From positions 74,216,001 to 74,280,000 of the forward strand of contig CM077597.1 of NCBI GenBank assembly GCA_039654915.1: DNA of 64,000 nucleotides, given 5' to 3'. Positions 23,698 through 35,286 of the stretch are shown here, in pieces; within the stretch, counting starts at the first letter, position 1, and each line of letters starts with the position of its first letter. Both the position numbers and the translations under genes were made by a program. The notes below the pieces were generated by a model. That model was not told where the DNA came from and searched no databases. It was given only the letters and a program-made list of their open reading frames with translations. Origin of the DNA: Aquilaria yunnanensis. Its lineage: Eukaryota > Streptophyta > Magnoliopsida > Malvales > Thymelaeaceae.

Positions 23698-25440
23698 GAA
23701 ACATGACATTATGAGTACATAGAAATATCACCTAGAATGCGAATGACAACATCACCTGGTCTAGTGAACTCTCTACTTAACTTGAGGTCTCTAGTTCAGT
23801 TCATCCGTCAAGCTTTGTTGATTCTTATCTTTGGTCGTTAACATCTATTGGAACATATTCTATCAAGGAGATTAGTTGTGCAATCATAATTTTTCTCCAA
23901 GTCTCTTCAATGCAGGGAATAGAATGCTAAAAGCAGCTAGTGCCTTACAAAGTTAATATCTTTACATGGAAAGCTATTTAAGATAGACTTCCAATGAAAA
24001 GTGACTTAGTTTTGAAGAACATCCCCGTGTTAGATGACTTAGGGCTTTCATGCCACAATAGTTCAAAAACAACTGAACATATCCTTGTTCATTGTTCATT
24101 TTTGTCTACTGTTTGGACACAAGTTTATAGTAACACAAGTTTCTAACTAGTAGAGGCTTGACATACCTCCTAGCATTGATTTGTTGGCTATTTTAAAGGT
24201 GCAAACTCCCTGGACCTGAAGCAAAGTTCAAGTTTAAACCTACATTGTTCAGTTTCGTCTGCTATTTTCACACAAGTTTTTAATTGGTAGAGGCTCGACA
24301 TACATTTTGGCATTGATTTTTTGGCTGTTTTAATGGATAAACTCCATGGGCCTAATATTGACCTCAAGTTTAGACTTGAAACATAACATCATGAGTACAT
24401 AGAAATATCACCTAGAATATGAATGACAATGTCACCCAGCCTAGTGAACTCTCTACCTAACTTGAGTTCTCAAATTCAGTTCATCCATCAAGCTTTATTG
24501 ATTCTTATTTCTAGCGTTTAACATTTGTTGGAACATATTCTGTCAAGGAGATCAATTGTGCAATCAATGAAATTTTGCTGTAGGTCTTTTTAATGCAAAG
24601 AATAGAATGCTAGAAGCATCTGATGCCTCACAAAGTTAATGTCTTCACATGGAAAGCTATTCAAGATAGACTCTCGATGAAAAGTGACTTGGTCTTGAGG
24701 AGCATCTCATGTCAAATGACTTAGGGTCTTTATGCCATAGTAGTTCAAAAACAACCAAACATATCTTTGTACATTGTTCAGTCTCATCTGTTGTTTGGAC
24801 ACAAGTTTTTAACTGGTAGAGCCTCGACATACCTCCTAGCATTGATCTGTTGGCTATTTTAAAGATGCAAACGCCATCGACCTGAAGCAAAGTTCAAGTT
24901 TAAGCCTTTCATGCCTCCTTCAACATCTCAGCCTAGGTATTGTGAAATGAAAGAAACAATCAAATCTTTGACTCTTGTTCTTTGGATTTTAAGGATCTTC
25001 TTTACAAGGTGTGTAACTTTTATCTTTCCTTTGGATTTTTAACAAATGTTCTAGAATAAGTTATAGTTGGCATAAATGGTGTTGTAATCTTGTTCTAGCT
25101 ATATCAATTTGGTCTGTATAAGTCCTGATGATTTTGCTTAGTAGGCGGGTGTATTAGTTGTTCATTGCTGTGATATTGGGTGACAAGCTCTATATAGTGT
25201 GGTGGGCAGGGGTTTTAGCTATTTGCTGAACTCTTTGCCTATTGGTTGTTATTACTTTTATTCACACACACACACACATTTTTGTTGTTTTTTAGTGTTC
25301 AAATCTTGGGGTTAGGGTGTTTAGGTCATCATCTTTCTCTCTAATATGATGTTGATATCTCTTGTTTTTGTTTTGTTTTTAATAAAATCTTTCATTACTA
25401 ATCGAAAAGAATTTTCTTGTTGTTAAAAAAAACATGGAAA
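23698..25440 (+). pseudogene. LINE 3' fragment: RT zinc-binding domain (duplicated) and 3' UTR
   Basis: The + strand encodes the zinc-binding domain found after RT in plant LINEs: KVNVFTWKAIQDRL and HIFVHCSV-type text near 24630-24790. A diverged copy lies 680 bp upstream (23698-24377). The tail of the domain is repeated once more within the first copy (24088 and 24242). After about 24900 comes a T-rich LINE-like 3' UTR with a CA microsatellite (25261-25277), ending near AATAAAATCTTTCATTACTA at 25380-25399. Confidence 0.68.
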
Positions 25441-25829
25441 TTTAAACTAGTGACCCCACAAGTTTACTATAAACATTTGCCTGCATACATTTCAAAATAG
25501 GAAACTAACAGCAAAATAGCTAGAAACCATGTGCTTTTACTTTATAAACGATCAAATAGAACAATCAAATAAGACACCAAAACAAGCTAACAACATGTTG
25601 AGTGAGGACAATAGTGAGAGGTTAGATACAGGTCAGTATCGGCTAACCATGTCTTACAATTAGAACCTGAACTGATCTACATGCATGATCGGGTTCTGTT
25701 TTTCATTACTACACTTGACCTAAACCTGTATGTTATTCTATTACATATTTTAATTTACCCTAATTAAACTTGAAAAACTAAACAAGTGACAAATATAATG
25801 GGACAACCTTTGAAATGATTTGGATCGGA
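25441..25829. other. Unassigned stretch
   Basis: No coding or repeat signal that I recognise. Confidence 0.4.
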
Positions 25830-26160
25830 CCCAAAAAAACTAGGTTACCGAGCCTATGGCCCAATTGACAATGAAGGCCCACGGTAGCCTATGTAAGCTT
25901 AAAAATTAGGGCACAGGCCCACTAAGCCTACCATTGACTATATATAGGGAGTATCTCTTCACACTTTCCTAGGTTGAGTATCTTATCATTTTACTGATTT
26001 GAGTGTTGGAGGGGCATTTCCAATGAGCCATCCCCGAGAGTCCTTCTGACCATCTCTTTTGTCTTTGTATGCAGATGACTAGGTTAGTCTAATTCCATCT
26101 TGTATCCAAACTCACCAGATCCAGGAGCAATTCAAATGTCAATATATACGTACATACTTG
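25830..26160 (+). repeat. Gypsy LTR fragment
   Basis: The text has the make-up of a Tat-type LTR end: a TATATATAGGG box near 25940-25950, then GTTGGAGGGGCATTTC near 26005-26020, then TGTCTTTGTATGCAG near 26061-26075. No partner LTR or clear edges, so this is only a fragment. Confidence 0.45.
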
Positions 26161-26679
26161 GACCCTTGCATCTATGGATTTGGAAAAGAAAGTTCTCTAA
26201 TTTTCGTTGTGATATTTAGTAGCATTAAGGGAATAAGATACTATTATTGTAATTAAATAAATGAGCACAACTTTTTAAGGATTAGGATGATAGTTAAACT
26301 AGTTTTATGTGACATGATTTAAAAAAATACAGGCATCAAAATTCGAACTCTGAACTTAAAACCTTTAGCCATTATACCTATGATTTTATCCTAGGAACCA
26401 ATGTGGACTTAACAATTTGATAACGAAAATTGGTAGCTAGCACGCAGCAGCTAGCTACAAAATCAAAACTACATTATATAAGTAGTCACGCTTTACAGGA
26501 CTTTTAGGGAAGACACCTCAAGTGGTCGGGTACAAAATAAAAGGAAAGAAGAAGACATATTTGTATACATTAGCTAGTAATTAGTATTTCTTTTTTTTTT
26601 TCCTTCCCTTTTCCCTTTCTTTAAAAAAAAAAAAAAATACAATTCCGGTCATCTTCTGGTTCATCTGATATAGCGATTT
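26161..26679. other. Region 3' of the phosphotransfer gene
   Basis: AT-rich, no coding signal. A T tract (about 26590-26600) and an A tract (26623-26637) are present. I did not find a clear minus-strand AATAAA signal. Confidence 0.4.
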
Positions 26680-29355
26680 CTAGTTCGGTCGACATGCAAC
26701 CTGAGCTGGCCCAATTTGTCTTGCCAACTACAAATCAAGATGGAAAAATGAGACAAAAAAAAAAAAAAAACAGTATTTAATTGACATCATAATCAAATAT
26801 GATTGGTTTAAACTTATAAAATCCACATAAAATAATACTAGTTTGAAAATAGAAAACTTACAAACAAGAAATAATACTAGAAAACTTCGACAAACATTAT
26901 ACGAGCAGTGGAATATTATAGATCTCATGTCACAAACTCCAAGACAATAATAAACGTTGTTTTGAATTTATGAAAATACTTGAAAAAGGGATAACTTGTT
27001 TGCAATTAATTTTTAGAGTTTTGAAAAATATATATAGGTAGCTTTAGCTCCATTTAGAAACATCTTTTATAATCAGCTATAGAGGTATAGGTAATTTATT
27101 AATGAGATTGAAATCAAATAGGTGAAACTAAAAACTAAAAATTAGTCTTAGATAGCTTTTTTAAAACTTTAACGTTAATGTCAAATGACCCTTTAATTTT
27201 TATGTTTAATGGTTTCATCTCCACAATTAAATAAATGAGTTAATTACAATTTCATCTATGAGATTTAAGTGAAATTACACTTTACCCCCTCCACTGTTTT
27301 AGAAATATACACTTCCCTATCTTTTTAATATAGTCTGACTACAACTCATGAAATCTTAATTTAAACATTATGGTAGTTATTTTTCAATAATTCCAATCTA
27401 TATAGTATTTTTTTACAATTAATGAACATTTTCAATTATCAAATTTTCTTTCTGTTCTTTCTATAAATAAAAAAATTATATTTTTTAAATATCAATTAAC
27501 TATAAAAAAAATATCATACAAATTAAAATTACTTAAAGATGAGTACCGTATAGTCTAAATTGAGATTTCAAAAATTGTTGTTGAACTGTATTAAAAAGGC
27601 AGGGGGCAAATGTATATTTCTAAAACAAGAGGGAGCAAAACGTAATTTCACCTAAATCTTAGGGGGCAAATTGTAATTATCCCTAAATAAATTATCTAAA
27701 ACTTTAATTTTAATCACAAAACTGATCCAAAGAATATGAAAGAGGGAGAGGGAGAGAGAGAGAGAGAGAGAGAGAGATGCGAAAGCAAACGGCACCTGAA
27801 AATAAGCTTCAAGCTTCTTCCTTAGAGTTGCGTGTTCTTTCTTGAGCTGTTGGAATGTCTTGAGACATCTGTTTTGGAAGTGGGCAGCCAATGGGATTTC
27901 ATAATTATCAAAGTAATTTTGTGTTTTTTTTTGTTCCCAAAACATGAAATAATAAAATGTCAAAAAATGTTAATTACTATACCCTTCTGCATTCCCAGTC
28001 TTGCAATATTCTCTATACAGAGTGCACTCAGCTTTCACCTTTTTGGCTCCAATGCTGCAACCAAAAAGAAAAAGAAGGAACTAAAAAAAGTGTGTTGTAA
28101 AATGCTAACAGATTACGAATATACTTCGTTTCTATTTACTCGAGCCCTTTAACTTTTTCACGTAATTTTTTAAAAAATCTGTATTTTAGCGCTTTTATGA
28201 AAGAGATAAAATATTAATAACGGCATTTTCTTACTCTTTTAGAAAAGAGTGTCAAATATTTTGAAATTTCCGTAAAAAGAATAACGGTCAAGTAATAAAC
28301 TGAAATGCCTAGAGTATACTAAGATGATTTGTAATCAGTAGTACTTAGAGTTAGTAACATAATTGATTTTAATCACCTTGAAGTGCTTCCCTTGAACTGA
28401 TGCATAAGACCATCCAACTTGTTGAAATCAAGAGGCTTCTTTTCCCTGAAGTTTTTAAAGGAATAGAATAAACTAATATTGTTAAATTTGCAATGATATT
28501 TAAAACCGTATGATAGGAACTTGCTTGGTATATGACCAAGAAAGGGTTTCTTAGTTACTTAGGATTTTCATCCTGAGATTCCTATCACCATGACCTTGAG
28601 ATTATTATGATCTCACATCAAAGCCGTGAAAATCATGGGAATAGATTAGGCTGTTTTATCATTTGCGTATCTCTAGTGACCAAAATGTTAAAAAATAAAT
28701 AAATAATCAATTAATTAATAAAAAAATAAAAAAAAAATTGAATAGTGTCAAAATAAGAAGCATGGACTTACATAGCCTGCTCAATATTGTGAATGAGTCG
28801 AGCTGAGTCACGATAGTACAAGGTGACAATTTCCTCCACAAAATTTGGGTTAGCATCATCTTGTAGCTCCTCTAGTTGAATAAATTGTTCATCAAGGTAT
28901 CCCTAAATATTTATGTGGTTCAAAAATTTTCACACCATTGCTTGTTAATAAATATTTTTATATGAAAAAAACAATAAAAAAAAAAAGAACTCAATAGAGA
29001 GAGAGAGAGAGGGAGGGAGAGAGAGAGACATCCACATGTACTTCTTATACATAAGTTCATTTGTTTTTATGGCCATTTTGTGTAGATTTTCTAGCTTCAT
29101 CCATAATGCAAATTTAATAGGAGTAATTGGTTTTTAATTTTTGACATCTTCCCAAATTAAGAACAAAACGTTATAGACTGCTTGGTAATTGACTTTAGTT
29201 TAGGGGAAAAATGTCGTATTGGTGATAGTTTAGGGGCCAATGTGGAATTTAAGCCCAGTGGAGGGAAATAAATAACGTTGAGAAGAAGAACAAACCTGGT
29301 CGAAGAAAGACTGCCTCATGACCCTAAGTTGCCTCTGAAATTGACTTCTCTCCAT
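26680..29355 (-). CDS. AHP4-like: Histidine-containing phosphotransfer protein, AHP4-like (six exons)
   Basis: The protein would relay phosphate from hybrid sensor histidine kinases (cytokinin type) to response regulators. Exons on the minus strand: 29355-29296, 28902-28772, 28445-28377, 28054-27983, 27868-27796, 26727-26680. All five introns have GT-AG ends and every phase fits, giving 453 nt and 150 residues with no stop. It starts MERSQFQRQL; GYLDEQFIQLEELQDDANP follows from residue 21. The phospho-acceptor site is MHQFKGS, with His79. Exon 4 gives IGAKKVKAECTLYREYC and exon 5 the last helices, ending LRKKLEAYFQ. The last exon adds only LARQIGPAQVACRPN. The length matches plant AHP proteins (about 150). 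The ATG at 29355 is preferred because upstream codons do not resemble the family. The last intron holds a MITE and a GA repeat. Assigning it to AHP4 rests on family pattern only. Confidence 0.93.
27237..27683. mobile_element. Mutator-like MITE in intron 5 of the AHP gene
   Basis: A 447-bp element with terminal inverted repeats of about 140 bp. The left end, GAGTTAATTACAATTT..., matches the reverse complement of the right end, GGGATAATTACAATTT..., through motifs such as GTTTTAGAAATATACA and TGAAATCT. It is flanked by an exact 9-bp duplication, TAAATAAAT (27228-27236 and 27684-27692). Long TIRs with a 9-bp duplication are the mark of Mutator-type elements. No coding capacity. Confidence 0.88.
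27741..27777. repeat. GA microsatellite in intron 5 of the AHP gene
   Basis: A (GA)n run about 37 bp long, close to the intron's donor site. Confidence 0.85.
28995..29029. repeat. GA microsatellite in intron 1 of the AHP gene
   Basis: A (GA)n run of about 35 bp with two GGGA interruptions. Confidence 0.85.
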
Positions 29356-29479
29356 AGTTAGAAAGAATGGTTGGCAAACAAAAATATATGAAGCAGGAAA
29401 GGTGTTATTAGAGATTCTACAGAAGATTTTTAAAAGATGAATTGAGTGATGGTGCAATTCGGGAAGGGCCAAAAGGGGT

Positions 29480-29487
29480 TTATATAG
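29480..29487 (-). promoter_or_regulatory. TATA box candidate of the AHP gene
   Basis: The minus strand reads CTATATAA about 125 bp upstream of the ATG, which would place the start of transcription near 29450 and give a 5' UTR of roughly 90-100 nt. The open frame read upstream of the ATG (to 29472) would be UTR. Confidence 0.6.
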
Positions 29488-29706
29488 TGGGGGAAGACCT
29501 TTAAGAGAGAATATGTTTCAGCTGCAAAAGAATAACAAAAATATTCCACTAGAAAGGGAGGGAAATTTCTTTTTCTGTATAATTAGTAATAAGAACCAAA
29601 TAATTACTGAAAACAGCATAGCACTTTATTCAAAACTAGTTGGTTGTTCAGGGAAAATAGGGTTTCTTAGTATCTTTCGATGTGAAAGTGTGGAGTGGCA
29701 ATAAGG

Positions 29707-30303
29707 TCAAGATTTTAAATTTCGTACTGGGTGGCATACCTTTTTTTTTTTAACTATACAGTACATTATTGATACCGGTAGTGTATTATCTTGGATGTAC
29801 CAATTTTAAATAATTTAGACATATATACAAATGTGAAAATCAAATATATAAAAATATAACATATATCAAAACACAAAACATACTAAAATTTGAGATTGTA
29901 AAAGTGTCAAGTGTAGGTTATATATATGTACATTAATTAAGAGTTTTTCTCATATAAATATTCTACTATATGTAATAATACCATAAATTTTAAGCTATAA
30001 AAATATAAAAGTACAAGTTTTCTTTCAAATATCATTAAGTGTTAGTTACAAACTAATCAATTATACATATTTATAATATATTTTACCTATAAATATTAAA
30101 AAAAACTGAAAAAAATAAAAGAATTTATTTGACCGTAACCGAGACGGTGATTCCAGGGTGGCAGAAAATAGACAATACACTTTGTATCATTCAGTATGCC
30201 CTGATATAGAGGACAACTTCTATCTCACTATCCCATTCCATTTTTGTGCTGGTACCAGTATGTACCACTCATACCAGTTAGTACGGTATGAAATTCAAAA
30301 CCA
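29707..30303. mobile_element. Putative non-autonomous inverted-repeat element
   Basis: The left end (GATTTTAAATTTCGTAC) and the reverse complement of the right end (GGTTTTGAATTTCATAC) match, and GGTACC/GTACCAG-type motifs recur near both ends. The interior is AT-rich and non-coding. I could not fix a target duplication, so the edges are approximate. It sits just upstream of the AHP promoter. Confidence 0.4.
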
Positions 30304-30689
30304 TTAACAGGGCTTCAAGATGATGGATTGAGTAGCAAACTGATAGTTAGTGCTACAAATCGAGTCCTGAGCCACTGCTCAATGAAAATGACTTAGGTAG
30401 CCAACCTATTGGGTGGACTTGGAGACAACAATGAGAGAAAGTGTCAAGGGACGTCATTGGAGGATGGTGGTGAGATGGGTTAAGGATGAATTGGAGATGA
30501 ACTCGCTTATCTACAAAAATCCAATCTCAAGGCTCAATTGGGGTGGAGATTGAACTTTGAGGGACCTAAACCAATCTTTTAGCTTTCTCTTTAGTTTAAA
30601 TATTTTCATTTTGATAATTGGTTATTACAATTTACCCCATGAGTTTTAGGTTACATTTTGGATCCATGTATCTAGGTAGCATCAATTTC
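30304..30689. other. Unassigned stretch before the LINE
   Basis: No coding signal recognised. Part of it may be LINE 5' sequence. Confidence 0.35.
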
Positions 30690-31179
30690 GAGAGCAAGAG
30701 CCTGTTTGTACCAACAATAGTTAGCGTATTTCTTAAGTGGAGTCAAAGCAAGGCGAAGAAGAGGAGCAATCTTTGCATAACTTGCTGAATGCACCAATTG
30801 CTCATCTAGAAAGCCCTTGGAAAAGTTAGCAATTATTAGTCAACCGTTTGAAGTGGAAGGCATGGAGCTTGTTTCGATTCCTATTGTGGATGTCACTATT
30901 GATGGAAATTAGTTGGGGGAAAGTATCGATGCTAGGATGTTTGATGGGATTTTTTGAGCTGGCCCTTTTTCTGGTACAAATGTTGTTTCAGTCATAAGAT
31001 GCAATGGCACTAGAGATAGGGTTTCTTATCCTCATCATTTTGACTTGTGAATTAGGATGAAAAAAGTGGTAGTTGGTAAAAAATGTCCCTTAGGGGAGGG
31101 GGCTGGGGTTACTCTACTCTTAGCAAAGAAACAAAAATTAGCTGAGGATATTCTGATTAGGGGGTTAGGTGGCCAATAA

Positions 31180-31334
31180 GGCTTTTCTCTCTAAACTATC
31201 AGGGACTAGTAACTTATTGGATAGTTCAAGCCCTTTAAAGAGTGGTTATGTAATACTCCCCAATGGTTTTCTTCTTAATTGAGACTCGGAAGAGTACTGA
31301 TGAAATGGCTAGGGACTCTCGTACTATCATGGAG
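31180..31334 (+). pseudogene. LINE ORF2 start (endonuclease N-terminus)
   Basis: The text gives LNYQGL, then MVFFLIETRKSTDEMARDSR near 31264-31323. This is the start of the plant L1 endonuclease (usually LSWNxRGLG...xxxFLxETK), with shifts. It stops at the Tekay insertion. Confidence 0.75.
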
Positions 31335-34300
31335 TGAGGTCCTAGTGCCCTGAGCTTGATTAACTTGTAGGCCTTTTGGGACTATGATCCTACTTAGTTA
31401 CTATTGACTAGCCAATATTTGTAGGTAAATTAAATCAGTGAACATGCAACTAGTTTCTTAGCCTACCCTGCAAGAAGATATGCATGTTTTTGTCCTGTCG
31501 ATGCAAACATTTAAGTAAACCATTTAAGAAAACATCGCTCGAGCATTGCATTTAAAAGTACTTAAACCGTGCCAAGACAATAAAATGCTAATTACTTCAA
31601 CTTCAACTAATAGTTTGTGCATACTTTATATCACTAACATGCACCCAAGAGTAACTCAATGGTTTAACACCATAATGTATCCTAATAGAGGCAACATCTT
31701 AGTACACAGGGTACTATACACATTAAAGAAAAAATACTTAAGATCCATTACTTAAGCTCCACCTTTGAGCTATTAAGCTCCAAGTGCAAGCCCCTTTCTT
31801 ATCCTTGTGCACCACATAGCCGTTAAACTGTAAAGGCATAACACTTAGTTAGTACAAAGCTTAATTCACAAGAAATCCTATAATATCAAGGATTTTAGGG
31901 AATAAGTACCTACAAAAAGATGAAACTTAGCCCATAACTGTTTACTTAGTTGTGAAGCCCAGAATTAGAACCTATACAACAAATTTAAGGGAATGAGTAT
32001 ATGAATATATTCAGTAAGGGTCCCTTGGGGTACCTGCAAAGAAGATGGCTAGCAAGCATGCAAATATGGCATACAAACAAACAACCAATCAACAATCAAC
32101 ACAAACCAATGACATAAAAGATATGCAATGCATGAATGTATGATATACAACATACACATTCCTTGGGACTTCTTACACCTTAGGTGTCTTATTCTTACCG
32201 TGAGCTCAAACGGCAGAGGTCCTTGAGACACTGGGCCTCGTATCCTGAATCCTTTACCTCCCTTAAGTCTCACTTATAGGTCCTAAAGTAGGTCGTCACC
32301 TCCTCTTAAAACTTACTTGTTTTTTCCTTAACTTATTGTGCAAGGTAGCTATCTTATATGGTCCAACTTGCCAAGATCTTAGAGCTTAACTTAGAGCTCC
32401 TTCATGGCTCACTTACCAAACTACATGGTTTAGTTAGGATCCTCTTAGGTTTCTTCTTCATTTCCCCAAAGGTATAATGTTAGTGTTGTGCCCAAAAAGC
32501 CAATCATGAGATGACTGTATTTTTGCACATTGAGTCATGATATTTTATTGAGGCATTAATCCAGCAATTATGTTTGTTGTTTTGTTTCTGCGTAACGTAA
32601 TAAACATAATTGTAACCCTAGAATAATGATATTCTTAAACGTCCCTAGTCTAGTATTATTGTGGAGCGGGTTGCAATAATACATAATGACTAGCATATGT
32701 GGAGACTAATATGAGATATGTAGTCTACATATGGGTACAAGTTGGAGAACTTGTGTACTGGACCGACCCACCATGAGAACACTTCATGGATCGTTATATG
32801 AGTGTCATAAGTGATTCTCATAGTGATCATGGTATATGTAGTCCTTCGACCTAAGATCATCAAGGTTCCGTACATGTGAGTCACATACTTTCCTTTGTTG
32901 CTCGTAGCTGAGTGAACTTGAAGGAGGTCATTGGGTATGTCACATATCATGCGGAGGGATTTGTATGATCAAGATGGGATTTGTCCCTCCTATGTAACAG
33001 GAGTGATATCTTCGGGCCTTTTGATAAAGTGAGACTTAGAAAATACATGGCCATGCTCGGATGAGTTGATATACGATATCAATGTCATCAGTTTAAGTTA
33101 GTCTACTCAGTAATCAAGAAACCAAAGATTGGGCTATATGAGAGTGACACATTCCATGTCTCGTGCTTAGTCTTGATATCTTGGACAAAGGGACAATGGC
33201 ATATATTGGTGATGATCATAAAGGTTTAGTCGAATCATCGACAATCTTGTCACTTTGGTAGCAATGATGTATTGCTAGACACCGCTCATTACTTATGATC
33301 ATAAATGTGATTTATGATCATTGCCAACATGGCAAGAGCCTATTGGGTCGCACACATAGAGCTATTTGGATCATTAGAGTGCATGGGCTAATTATTTGGG
33401 TTATGGTTTCACTTTAATTTCGTATTAATAATGGGCCCAAGAGTTGAGCCATTATTAAGCCCAAAATTAAATCCCAATTGGATTAGGGCTTTGAAACCCA
33501 TTAGGCCTGGAAGTTGAGTATCACTATAAATATAACTTCTAGTGAGAAATTCGCAGGTCTCCTTACCCTAGCCTCTTAAAAGGACAGCCGCACTCTTCTC
33601 TTGCAATTCCTTAGAGGACGCAAGCTAGCACTGCGAGCACAAGAGAAACGCATCTGTCGGGGTGTGGTGGAAGGGTGGTGATCCCGAGAGGCTCGTGTGG
33701 ATATCATAGAGAGCTTGAACACGTCAATTGTTCAGGTTTTGTGATTCGACTCTACAGTTGAGTGAGAGATCTCAACCGAAAATTAGGTATGAAAATTTTT
33801 GAACACCCGGTTTACCCCGTTTCACTTGGATCCTGGAGGGTTTCGGTTAAATTCTGCTGCGTTGTTTGGCTCTCGAAACCCAACATCTAATACCTAACTC
33901 TTAGGTCAATGAAGACTCCGAAACTCGACTTAATCCCTCTAGTGCCCTATTAACGCACTTTTACCCCATTGCCACTCTACTTAGATCTATGTTAACCACA
34001 CCACTTAGCTACCACTTAAATAATGCATAATTCTCAACTTAGGAATGAGTTTTAGACGTAACCGAAGCTACAGAACTTTTTAAAGTAGCCTAGGGATGTC
34101 AATCAGAAGATTAAGACATTCTTAGGATACCCCGAGCTTGAGGGACTTGTGCGTTGGTGATGCTATCGATGCATCACCAACGGCATCAGTTCTTGGGTTT
34201 CCTGGAAAATTGCCAGTGACATGCCGCCAATGCTCTTCTAGCATTACGCGACTACATGCTAACGTGCACACAACTTGCTCAATCCTTCAATCCCCAGAGC

Positions 34301-35286
34301 CAATTCACCTGGGTCTTGTTTCTACTTCATTCCTACGTGTAATACTACATTTCTATGCATTATTTGAGCTAAATTAACTTGAACCCTTACCTCAAATTCA
34401 GCCACAAAGCACAAAGCACACCTGAGCTCAACTTAGCTCTTTTGAGTTCTAGACCTAAAACCAACATGATATGGCATGAAGAAATCCAAATCAAGACCAT
34501 TTCTGGCTACTTAAACAACTTAGAACCAGTCCAAAGCAAACCAAGAAGCTTACCTTAGGTTTTAAGCCCAAAACAAGCATCAAATAGCTAAATTGAAGCT
34601 AATGCACCAAAAATAAGTTAGAGGCTTCTTGGATTCACCTTTGGGACCTTCAAATTTTATATAAATTTGTAAAATTGGGGAGGTTTGTAGCAAAATTTCT
34701 GGTGAAGAAAGGGAGCCACGAAATTTGGGAAGAAAAGGAATGAAAATGGAGGTAAAAAACTTGGGTAGAAATATACAACCAACTCCACTAACTTACTTTT
34801 TGACTTCTTGCCTCTTGGCTCTCAAGTTCTCCTTTTTTTCACTTTGGCCACTAAACCTACACCCAAAACCATCCTTCCTTGGTCCTAAAGAGTGCTCATA
34901 ATCCCCTTACCCTTAGCCTCTTGGACATTTAAGCTACTTAAGACATAAATGGCTCAATTAAGCAGTTAGTGCAATTTTCGCACTTTTCCTTCAAATGATG
35001 GTTCTAATAACTAGGATAACCTATGGTCTTAACTTAATTAGTCAAAATTTCTTAAATGACTAAAATTTCATCAAAATTAAAGTCATGCCACTTACTTGGG
35101 TTGAAATTACCATTTTACCCTTTTTTACTCTTAGGTGCCAAATCACACTTAGGAACTCATCCTTACTTATACTTAGCATGTCTTTCTTGCTTTATAAGAT
35201 GCTAACTTGAGGTATTTATGTGAAAACACTTAAATAAAACACACTTTCCCAGTCAAATCCAGTTTTTGACTACGAGAGTCATCACA
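31335..35286 (-). repeat. Tekay 3' LTR, split by a solo LTR
   Basis: Collinear with 40127-42622 except for a 1408-bp insert at 32478-33885. Without the insert and one target copy it is about 2.54 kb. On the minus strand it starts TGTGATGACTCTCG. The left edge could be 31330 instead of 31335. It has a palindromic region at 34154-34180. Confidence 0.88.
32478..33885. mobile_element. Solo LTR (1408 bp) inside the Tekay LTR
   Basis: TGTTAGTGTTGTGCCC ... AACCCAACA interrupts the Tekay LTR, whose other copy runs straight through. It is flanked by TATAA (32473-32477) and TCTAA (33886-33890), a 5-bp duplication with one change. TG...CA ends and no coding content fit a solo LTR left by recombination between two LTRs. 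The family is not identified; orientation is + if the TG end is the start. Confidence 0.82.

Noticed and set aside
27652..27963. Open frame of 103 codons on the minus strand as a gene of its own
   Set aside because: It contains exon 5 of the AHP gene plus intron on both sides; the Ser/Leu run is the GA repeat read as protein.
29230..29472. Longer N-terminus for the AHP protein from an upstream ATG
   Set aside because: The extra residues do not look like the family, the frame crosses the likely transcription start, and at the other end it runs into intron 1.
31546..31755. Plus-strand open frame of 69 codons, with a similar one at 40383-40568
   Set aside because: Both lie at matching places in the two Tekay LTRs and have no known domain; a chance frame that survives in both copies.
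34138..34377. Open frame of 79 codons
   Set aside because: Inside the Tekay LTR, no domain, broken in the other LTR copy.
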